From the NCBI GenBank assembly GCA_021780095.1, contig JAJXZK010000369.1, forward strand, positions 1-10,965: a stretch of DNA of 10,965 bases, read 5' to 3'. This DNA comes from Acidobacteriota bacterium. Lineage in GTDB: Bacteria > Acidobacteriota > Terriglobia > Terriglobales > Acidobacteriaceae. The position numbers were made by a program, and so were the translations under genes. This document shows, piece after piece, positions 5,786-10,965 of the stretch. Position 1 is the first letter of the stretch; every line of letters starts with the position of its first letter. Below the pieces are notes generated by a model. It was not told where the DNA came from, made no database searches, and saw nothing but the letters and a program-made list of their open reading frames with translations.

Positions 5786-8029
5786 ATGGTAACTCGCCGA
5801 AGGTTCTTAGCAACAAACATGACCGTTGCCGCGGCGTCCGTACTTGGGCTTCCGCCGGCGATTCTCGGTGAGGCTGCGCCAAGCGATCCGGTTCGAGAAA
5901 CTCAGCTACCCCGATCGCATCGAGAATTCTGGAACGACTGGCCCGATTCCATCACAAGAAACATGAACCAGGCCAGAGAGTCCCGTCGGGCCCTGCTGGC
6001 GCGGATTCAATCGAAGGAACAGGTGGAGGCACGCACCGAAACAGTTCGCCGCCAGCTTTGGCAGCTTCTGGGTGGACGTCCGGAAGAAACACCTCTACAT
6101 CCCCGCATCACTGGCACGGTGGAACGAAGTGAATATCGTATCGAGAAACTCATCTTTGAAAGCATGCCGCAAATTTATGTGACGGCGAATCTCTACGTAC
6201 CCACAAAAGGCCAGCCTCCCTTCCCGGCAATTCTTGCGCCCATCGGACACACCGCCAACGGCAAGGCGGCCATGCGATACCAGTACACGTATCAGAATCT
6301 GGCCAGAAAGGGATACGTTGTTCTGACCTGGGACCCATTCGGGCAAGGCGAAAGAGTCCAGTATCTTGAGCCGGGAACGAACCGTACGCGATTCCATGCA
6401 ATCTCAATGGAACACACGCAAGCCGGCAGGCCAATGATTTTGTTCGGCGATGGTCTGGCCAGGTATCTCGCCTGGGACGGTATTCGCGGTCTTGACTATC
6501 TGTTGACGCGATCCGAGGTCGATCCGCAGCGCATCGGGTGCACGGGTCAGTCCGGCGGCGGCACCATGACGATGTTTCTGGGAGCGCTCGAGCCGCGCAT
6601 CCATGCGGCGGTTGCGATCGAAGGCAACTTTGCGAATGTGGCCGGCCCGTTCTACGATCCACCAGGCTCCATCTCCGATGCCGAAACTGACATTGTGGGC
6701 AGTCTTCCGTTGCGCATGGACCGCGGAGATCTACTTGCGACATTTGCTCCCAAGCCTTTGTTGGTCTGCTATACGAAGAACGACGAAGGAGAAACCTATG
6801 GGCCACTTAATACGGAAGCCGTCATCGAAAACTATGACGAACTAACTCGTATCTATGGAATTCTTGGCGCGAAGGACAAAGTAGGTCTATTTGCCGGCGA
6901 CTTACCTCACGGAATGGATTTCTTTTCTCGTCGAGCTATCTATGGCTGGTTCAATCGATGGTTCGACAAGATGGATGCGGGCGTGGAGGAAGCGGAATAC
7001 GATGCCGCGCCAGACAGCGCACTGAACGCTACTTCCACCGGCCAGGTGTTGACGTCGCTCCACGGCCGGACTGTAGTTCAGCTCAATACCGATCGAGCGA
7101 AAGAGCTATTGCCAGGCAGCTATTTCAAAACTGGCACCGATCCTTCGCCCGCCACAGAAACAATTCGCGCACAGCTTGCGAGATTACTGGCGCTGCGTAC
7201 AGAAAAGACTCCACTCCAGGCTCAGGTGCTGTCCTCGAACATCAGAAAGAAGGACCGGATCGAAGAGATTCAATTTGAATCTGAACCGGGAGTTCGCATT
7301 GTCGGCTGGTTTGTTGCGCCCCAGAATGGAGCGGCAAAACATCCTTGCGTCCTGTATATAAGCAACGGGTATGCCGACGAAGTGGTTGGGGAGCCGAGCC
7401 CATTTGATGACGTTCTCCGCCAGGGCCACGCCGTCTGCGCCATCGCGTTACGAGGGACCGGGCTTTCGACACCGCGGCCTCCTCGCGGCGGACCGGTCTT
7501 CTACCAGCAAATGAATCTCGGGGAACGATTCGCCTGGGCCAATCTGGTGCTGGGGAATTCCGTCATCGGGCAAAGGGTCTGGGACATTGTGCGAACTCTC
7601 GATTATCTTTCTTGGCGACCCGATGTCGACGCGTCGCAAATTCGCATGATCGGGCAAGAAGAAGCAGGGCTGGCGGCGCTGATGGCTGCGGTACTCGATC
7701 AGCGCATTCGATCTATTCTTGTCACGCGAATGCTTGTCAGCTATATGTCCGTTGTGCAGTCCACGGACTATTCTCTGGCGCTGGATTGGTTTGTCCCAGG
7801 AATTTTGCGGCACTTCGATGTGCCCGATCTTTCCGCTGCCGTCTGTCCGCGCCCCGTGTGGATTGTCGACGCAGTCGTTGCTCCTGGCACGATACTTCCC
7901 GAGCAGGAGGTGCGTCGATCCTATGCGCAACGTATCCCGGATACCTCCGTTGCTCTGCGAAAACTAAACATTGTCAACACGTCGGGGCAGGGCGTTGAAG
8001 TGTACAGGGACTGGCTTCGCACAGGTTGA
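5786..8029 (+). CDS. Tat-exported tandem alpha/beta-hydrolase, acetyl-xylan-esterase-like
   Basis: 747 residues with two alpha/beta-hydrolase units. Residues 1-30 are a twin-arginine signal (TRRRFLA then a hydrophobic core). The first unit (about 115-395) looks active: S256 in GQSGGG is the nucleophile, H375 in LPHGMD the likely histidine, and D333/E334 in TKNDEG the likely acid. It resembles acetyl-xylan esterase (AXE1/CE7-like) proteins. The second unit (about 490-745) repeats the fold pattern, with RIVGWFVAP, then GQEEAG at 623-628 where the elbow should be: the serine is glutamate (E625), and no catalytic histidine is seen near the C terminus. It is probably a binding or structural module. 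GGAG (5771-5774) lies about 11 bases before the ATG. The neighbouring arabinosidases suggest plant polysaccharide deacylation; the substrate is inference. Confidence 0.83.
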   Translation: MVTRRRFLATNMTVAAASVLGLPPAILGEAAPSDPVRETQLPRSHREFWNDWPDSITRNMNQARESRRALLARIQSKEQVEARTETVRRQLWQLLGGRPEETPLHPRITGTVERSEYRIEKLIFESMPQIYVTANLYVPTKGQPPFPAILAPIGHTANGKAAMRYQYTYQNLARKGYVVLTWDPFGQGERVQYLEPGTNRTRFHAISMEHTQAGRPMILFGDGLARYLAWDGIRGLDYLLTRSEVDPQRIGCTGQSGGGTMTMFLGALEPRIHAAVAIEGNFANVAGPFYDPPGSISDAETDIVGSLPLRMDRGDLLATFAPKPLLVCYTKNDEGETYGPLNTEAVIENYDELTRIYGILGAKDKVGLFAGDLPHGMDFFSRRAIYGWFNRWFDKMDAGVEEAEYDAAPDSALNATSTGQVLTSLHGRTVVQLNTDRAKELLPGSYFKTGTDPSPATETIRAQLARLLALRTEKTPLQAQVLSSNIRKKDRIEEIQFESEPGVRIVGWFVAPQNGAAKHPCVLYISNGYADEVVGEPSPFDDVLRQGHAVCAIALRGTGLSTPRPPRGGPVFYQQMNLGERFAWANLVLGNSVIGQRVWDIVRTLDYLSWRPDVDASQIRMIGQEEAGLAALMAAVLDQRIRSILVTRMLVSYMSVVQSTDYSLALDWFVPGILRHFDVPDLSAAVCPRPVWIVDAVVAPGTILPEQEVRRSYAQRIPDTSVALRKLNIVNTSGQGVEVYRDWLRTG

Positions 8030-8204
8030 AGCGATTGCATTCGCTCATCCGACCGAGATCGAAGCAGAACCCGCCTCATTTCCCAGGATGGCTACGGCAA
8101 CCGGTACGCCCACCAACAAAAAATCTGGAGTCTGGCTGACTACGGACGATCGTAGAAGCGAAAGAAGAGCGATGGCCTTGAGGCCTGTTCGGCGCGGGCC
8201 ACAG

Positions 8205-8390
8205 GTTCTTTTCATGCCCCTCGCTCAACGACGTGAACTTCCGGGCGAGAGTCACATTTTCTTCCAGCTGGGAAATGGTATCGCACCCGATGATGACCGT
8301 GCTTACGGGCCGCGACAGAGTGTAGTGCATGGCTTCGCGCATGGTAATCGTGCCAGGTGTTGGCGCAAGCACCATTCCTTCCCAGGAATG
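8205..8390 (-). pseudogene. Aldo/keto reductase remnant, C-terminal part
   Basis: Read on the minus strand, this stretch gives HSWEG, then TPGTITMREAMHYTLSR, then PVSTVIIGCDTISQLEENV, then TLARKFTSLSE. This is the familiar C-terminal end of aldo/keto reductases, where the IIG(C/T) segment helps hold the NADP(H) phosphate end. It lacks the N-terminal barrel, the catalytic Tyr/Lys/His/Asp set and any start with a ribosome site, so it cannot make a working enzyme. It sits in a longer minus-strand open frame (8076-8492) whose flanks do not look like reductase. It directly abuts the oppositely oriented middle part at about 8390. Confidence 0.75.
8373..8390. repeat. 18-bp hairpin CATTCCT-N4-AGGAATG at the reductase junction
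   Basis: CATTCCTTCCCAGGAATG is a perfect 7-bp inverted repeat with a TCCC loop. It falls where the minus-strand and plus-strand reductase fragments meet. Its arms are identical to those of the hairpin at 695-712. Part of it reads as HSWEG on the minus strand, so it may be an ancestral coding palindrome that promoted the rearrangement rather than an inserted element. Confidence 0.5.
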
Positions 8391-8395
8391 CCTCC

Positions 8396-8533
8396 GTTCT
8401 GATGGCCATGAGCGCGGCCGATCCGCATCACTACAGCTACAACCAGGCGGTGCTGCCGCTTGCGGTCGAAAGCAGATGGGCATCATCGGCATGAAGGTGC
8501 CGGCGCGCGGGCGTATTCTTTCGAGCTGGACTC
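8396..8533 (+). pseudogene. Aldo/keto reductase remnant, middle part, frameshifted
   Basis: Read on the plus strand from 8396, the frame gives VLMAMSAA and then DPHHYSYNQAVLPLAVE. The reading then continues in a second frame as KQMGIIGMKVPARGRILSSWT. The two join cleanly if one A is restored in the A run at 8468-8471 (GAA-AGC for GAA-AAG-CAG), so there is a one-base deletion. The segment matches the part of aldo/keto reductases just before the C-terminal block found inverted at 8205-8390. The two pieces adjoin in family order without overlapping, which suggests one broken gene rather than two copies. The N-terminal barrel and catalytic residues are missing. Confidence 0.75.
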
Positions 8534-8673
8534 AGGGAACAATGGCCTTCGGCCGCAAGGATTTTGGTATGGACAGCAATATTCCCTTCATCAGAATCGC
8601 CAACCGTATCGAGGTGGATGTCGATCTGACGGCCACGCGCATCGCCGGACCCGCAGTGATTTTCAAATACTGA
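8534..8673 (+). pseudogene. Unidentified C-terminal coding remnant
   Basis: The frame of the reductase middle part stays open past SSWT and ends at TGA (8671-8673) after about 46 codons, including FGRKDFGMD and RIEVDVDLTATRIAGPAV. The composition, with alternating hydrophobic and charged residues in a beta-strand-like pattern, looks like real protein but not like aldo/keto reductase. It may be the tail of another gene fused here by the same rearrangement. I do not recognise the family. Confidence 0.3.
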
Positions 8674-8723
8674 TCGACGCGGGCACGACGCTCGCCCCCA
8701 TGGATTGAGCCGGGAATCTCTCT

Positions 8724-8729
8724 TATAGT
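8724..8729 (+). promoter_or_regulatory. Possible -10 box of the small conserved gene
   Basis: TATAGT, the same -10 sequence as at 642-647, lies 42 bases before the ATG at 8771. TGGATT at 8701-8706 is a poor -35 at a 17-base spacing. The start would be near 8736. Only the -10 is convincing. Confidence 0.3.
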
Positions 8730-8770
8730 TGTTTTGTGCGCTGAGCCATTGCAATGGGCAGGAGGCACAC

Positions 8771-9067
8771 ATGAAAGTCGACGAATTCAAAGCATCGGTT
8801 GCGCATCAGGAACCGCCCTCGGGCCTGTCGATTCCGCTGGTGGCATTGTGGTGGGACATGAAAGGCGACTGGACGCAGGCTCACTCGCTGATCGATGAGC
8901 TGGAGACGAAAGACGGCATGGCTGTTCACGCCTATCTGCACCGCAAAGAGTGGCAACTCGCAAACTCGGACTACTGGTACCACCGAGCCGGGCGCGAATT
9001 TTACCGTCCGGTTCTGTCAGACGAGTGGCAGAACCTGGTTACTGCACTGCTATCCTCCGCCAAATAA
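8771..9067 (+). CDS. Small conserved hypothetical protein, 98 residues
   Basis: A soluble acidic protein with no signal peptide or membrane segment. It has the pattern ALWWDMKGDWTQAHSLIDE (24-42), then AVHAYLHRKEWQLANSDYWY (50-69) and the motif RAGR. I have seen similar short proteins, with WW-x(2)-KGDW and HAYLHRKEGD-x(3)-A-x-YWYRRAGR patterns, in Acidobacteriota and Proteobacteria as hypotheticals; the helical repeat rhythm suggests one or two TPR-like hairpins. Its function is unknown. The start is well supported: GGAGG at 8761-8765 is 5 bases before the ATG, so the longer frame from 8729 is not used. Its last 18 bases overlap the 3' end of the convergent minus-strand gene. Confidence 0.85.
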   Translation: MKVDEFKASVAHQEPPSGLSIPLVALWWDMKGDWTQAHSLIDELETKDGMAVHAYLHRKEWQLANSDYWYHRAGREFYRPVLSDEWQNLVTALLSSAK

Positions 9068-10240
9068 ACCTGGGGCATTATCACTGCGCAGAAAAGCAAG
9101 AGCACCGCGTGCAACGATTGTCGTCTGCGCGCCGCCGGTTTCACGCAAGGTGATCTTATCCTCGCTCACCGCGACATCCTGAACTTCGCGCCACGTCTTC
9201 GGCACGTCGGCAAGAAACATCAGCCACGACTCGTTCAGCTTTCCATGAGGGGGCACCGTGCGATCTACCCGACCGTCGAAGTTCGACCGCAGTCGCGCCA
9301 TTTCCTCTTTGCCCACCGGCAGTGGAGTGGCGCCAAACTCCAGTCCGAGGGCCCGCGTTCTGCCGTTCCACGGAGCTTCACCTCTTGCGCGGTTTTCATG
9401 CCATATCGCTAGCCACGGAAAGTGCGCTGAGCGAAAGCAGTATCCAAACACCAGCCCCAATTCCCAGTTCAACGCGGAGATAAATCCGATTTCCCGCCCT
9501 GGGTTCTGCTGCAGCGCGCCGACAAAGCCTCCGCCGGGCGGCGCAAAAGGACGCCGCAAGTCCCGTCTTCCATGAGCCTCTGTATCGACAAATGGCCATT
9601 CGAACAGCTGGTCCGAAGGGAGCAGGCACGGCCCGTCGTATCCAAATGGCCACGTCCTGCCTTTGCCCACCGACGCGGCAATGCTGCACGAATCTGCATT
9701 CAACAGCGGCGCACCTAAGGTCGCATGTTGTTGCCACTGAATTTCGCGCGGAGTATCGCGAAGATTGCGCACCTGCTCTTGCACGCGCACCACCGATTCG
9801 CCCGGCGTGATCTGAATTTTCCGTAGCGCCTGCAATCCCGCGATTGGCAACTCCGCACGCACTGCCAGACCTGCGTCGAGTGGGCCGTCACTCTCACAAA
9901 TCCAGCTGGCAATCGCCGCCTCTCCATGCAGCGTCACTCCAAGGCTGGCTTCCAGGTCCGACGGAGGTCCAAAGCAATCGAGGCACAGCGAATGACCGGA
10001 ATAGGACGCGAGAAAAGTACCCGTCGGCCTGCCTCCATATTGTTTCGCAAGCTCATCATGTTCGGGAGTCAGGGGATCAGCCGTTGCCCATGGCGATTCC
10101 CAAATCACATTGTCTGTTGCGTGCCCGCTCGCGGATGTAAACGAGAACGATACGATATGCCCGCCGCCCGTCAGGATCGTCATTTCCACCCGATCGTTAC
10201 CGAGATGGAGTGCGCTTCGGCCCTTCCATTCCGTTTTCAT
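9050..10240 (-). CDS. Galactose-mutarotase-like (aldose 1-epimerase superfamily) protein
   Basis: 396 residues, without signal peptide, beta-strand rich. Motif positions agree with the mutarotase fold: H105 in TLHGEA fits the LHG motif histidine, H172 in QQHATLGAP fits the general-acid histidine and E301 in LEFGA fits the base near the C terminus. Their spacing resembles remembered Lactococcus GalM (H96, H170, E304). The block PWLAIWHENRARG (275-287) is typical of uncharacterised relatives. Aldose epimerases interconvert sugar anomers; this member is divergent and its sugar is unknown. Next to arabinosidase genes it might act on L-arabinose or an oligosaccharide, but it is transcribed in the opposite direction, so co-regulation is not shown. 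AGGG lies 8 bases before the ATG. Its tail overlaps the 98-residue gene by 18 bases. Confidence 0.75.
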   Translation of the reverse strand: MKTEWKGRSALHLGNDRVEMTILTGGGHIVSFSFTSASGHATDNVIWESPWATADPLTPEHDELAKQYGGRPTGTFLASYSGHSLCLDCFGPPSDLEASLGVTLHGEAAIASWICESDGPLDAGLAVRAELPIAGLQALRKIQITPGESVVRVQEQVRNLRDTPREIQWQQHATLGAPLLNADSCSIAASVGKGRTWPFGYDGPCLLPSDQLFEWPFVDTEAHGRRDLRRPFAPPGGGFVGALQQNPGREIGFISALNWELGLVFGYCFRSAHFPWLAIWHENRARGEAPWNGRTRALGLEFGATPLPVGKEEMARLRSNFDGRVDRTVPPHGKLNESWLMFLADVPKTWREVQDVAVSEDKITLRETGGAQTTIVARGALAFLRSDNAPGLFGGG

Positions 10241-10324
10241 GCCGTCTGCCCTGACTGATTCACGGGTGTCCTTTCATGCAACTGATCTTCGTTTCGGTGG
10301 CTCCGTGCGCGTGCGCAACCTCAG

Positions 10325-10355
10325 CGTAAGACGCATGAGCGTAACAAACGTAACA
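10325..10355. promoter_or_regulatory. Iterated CGTAA(C/G)A motif upstream of the mutarotase-like gene
   Basis: CGTAAGA (10325-10331), CGTAACA (10340-10346) and CGTAACA (10349-10355) occur in direct orientation with periods of 15 and 9 bases; an inverted half, CGTTAC, lies at 10395-10400. The cluster is about 85-115 bases from the start of the minus-strand gene, where an activator or repressor might bind. The spacing is irregular, so chance is possible. Confidence 0.25.
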
Positions 10356-10632
10356 CGCCGCGGAAGCGGAAGGTCGCCGCACAGTCCTCCACTACGTTAC
10401 ACCTCTGCGCATCGCTCGCCTGAAGCGGAGAAGGCTGCATTGCGAACTGCACGGTGTGATCTGCGATCTCTCGAGGCACACACGCCTACCCCTCCCATCT
10501 TCCGCCAGCATCCATGTGTCAGCGTCCGCTGCTTAGATCAACGCTTTCACGCACACCTTCGTACGCGGGTGATCGTCATCGCCAAGTTGCGCCATATCAC
10601 AATCAAAGATGGATGAGAGTTCCTCGAAGGCC

Positions 10633-10670
10633 AGCCTTTTTCAAGGCTCATCACATCTTATGGTGTGAGC
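10633..10670 (+). promoter_or_regulatory. Overlapping hairpin and dyad upstream of the YihY/BrkB gene
   Basis: AGCCTT (10633-10638) pairs perfectly with AAGGCT (10643-10648) around a TTTC loop. Overlapping it, a 25-bp dyad spans 10646-10670: outer arms GCTCA and TGAGC, inner arms CAT (10654-10656) and ATG (10660-10662), 8 of 11 pairs matching; shifted pairing TCACA/TGTGA is also perfect. The two cannot form together as RNA. It ends 37 bases before the ATG at 10708. It may be an operator or leader switch. Confidence 0.3.
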
Positions 10671-10707
10671 GCTTCCTGCCAATACAACCGTATCTGCCGA
10701 CAAAAAC

Positions 10708-10965
10708 ATGGGGACAGCAAAGGCGGTATCGAGGGCTTTCCATCACCGGCAGCTACCCGGCGCCTTATCGCTCGGCGGTCTTTCTGTGGCCATCCTCTCA
10801 CGCCGGGTATGTTCTTCGCTGATTCAGGATGAGATCATCGATCGGTCGGCCGAGCTTGCATACTGTTTTCTCTTCGCGATGTTTCCCGCGTTGATCCTGT
10901 TGTCGGCAATGTTCGGCTTGTTTGCCAGTACCAGCGCGCGAGCCAATCTTGAACTGATGCTGTAT
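10708..10965 (+). CDS. YihY/BrkB-family inner-membrane protein, 3' part outside window
   Basis: The first 86 residues are present and the frame runs open to the window edge. After a short basic start comes LIQDEIIDRSAELAYCFLFA (38-57), then MFPALILLSAMFGLFAS (58-74), which is the first membrane helix. This matches the N-terminal signature of the YihY/virulence factor BrkB (UPF0761, RNase-BN-like by old misnaming) family: a conserved DE-x(4)-R-x-A-x-LAY block followed by FPAL and a hydrophobic stretch. Members usually have about 300 residues and six helices, and their function is poorly defined; a transport or envelope role has been suggested. The ATG is the only start after an upstream in-frame TGA (10666-10668); no clear ribosome site precedes it. 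It shows no link to the sugar genes. Confidence 0.82.
   Translation, partial: MGTAKAVSRAFHHRQLPGALSLGGLSVAILSRRVCSSLIQDEIIDRSAELAYCFLFAMFPALILLSAMFGLFASTSARANLELMLY

Larger units (their letters stand above)
8030..8770. other. Gene-poor region with decayed reductase fragments
   Basis: 741 bp with no intact gene. Recognisable content is limited to aldo/keto reductase pieces on opposite strands (8205-8390 minus, 8396-8533 plus), an unidentified plus-strand coding tail (8534-8673) and a -10-like box near 8724. 8046-8204 shows nothing I can identify. Confidence 0.6.
10241..10707. other. Divergent intergenic region
   Basis: 467 bp between the minus-strand mutarotase-like gene and the plus-strand membrane protein gene. 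No credible gene is seen; an open plus-strand frame (10110-10616) is largely antisense to the mutarotase gene and has unnatural Arg/Ser/Pro-rich composition. It holds an iterated CGTAACA motif (10325-10355) and a pair of overlapping inverted repeats (10633-10670). The region should contain promoters for both genes, but no strong -10/-35 pair stands out. Confidence 0.55.

Noticed and set aside
7448..7930. 160-residue minus-strand frame
   Set aside because: Antisense of the second domain of the tandem hydrolase, with no ribosome site or domain.
8030..8045. Short hairpin AGCGA-N6-TCGCT after the tandem esterase stop codon
   Set aside because: Only five base pairs and no T tract; too weak to call a terminator.
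10110..10616. 168-residue plus-strand frame
   Set aside because: First part is antisense to the mutarotase-like gene, the rest has Arg/Ser/Pro-rich composition typical of non-coding GC-rich DNA, and no ribosome site is seen.
10514..10822. 102-residue plus-strand frame over the YihY/BrkB start
   Set aside because: Out of frame with the recognisable YihY/BrkB sequence, which starts at 10708 and runs to the window end.

Overview
The window looks like part of the chromosome of a moderately GC-rich, free-living Gram-negative bacterium. Its gene style most resembles Acidobacteriota (class Terriglobia): exported sugar esterases, a Tat-exported GH127 enzyme and a small 98-residue conserved hypothetical protein. 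That placement is inference from protein style; no phylogenetic marker is complete here, and only the 3' part of the tmRNA gene is present.

Layout. 1-301 is the 3' part of ssrA (tmRNA) with its tag reading frame, pseudoknot and CCA-ended T-arm/acceptor. 302-760 is non-coding and holds a candidate promoter, a perfect palindrome and a hairpin. 761-5415 is a tight plus-strand operon of three exported proteins: a GH51 alpha-L-arabinofuranosidase, a CE1-type serine esterase and a GH127-type (DUF1680) beta-L-arabinofuranosidase with a Tat signal. After a 370-bp gap, 5786-8029 encodes a second Tat-exported protein, a tandem alpha/beta-hydrolase whose second domain has lost its nucleophile serine. 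8030-8770 holds no intact gene but contains scrambled remains of an aldo/keto reductase: the C-terminal part lies on the minus strand and the middle part, with a one-base frameshift, lies inverted beside it. 8771-9067 is a small conserved hypothetical gene. It overlaps tail-to-tail with a minus-strand galactose-mutarotase-like gene (9050-10240). The window ends in the start of a plus-strand YihY/BrkB-family membrane protein (10708 onward).

How the genes work together (inference). GH51 would release alpha-linked and GH127 beta-linked L-arabinofuranose. The two esterases would remove acyl groups such as acetyl or feruloyl from the same side chains, and the mutarotase-like protein could equilibrate sugar anomers. 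All four hydrolases carry export signals, so the work would be done in the periplasm or outside the cell on arabinose-rich plant polymers (arabinan, arabinoxylan, extensin-type glycoproteins). No transporter, TonB receptor or regulator gene is seen in the window.

No CRISPR array, insertion sequence, phage gene or wholly new system was found. The points most worth a second look are the paired-anomer arabinosidase operon, the one-dead-domain tandem esterase, the scrambled reductase with a hairpin at its junction, and a second hairpin with identical arms upstream of the GH51 gene.
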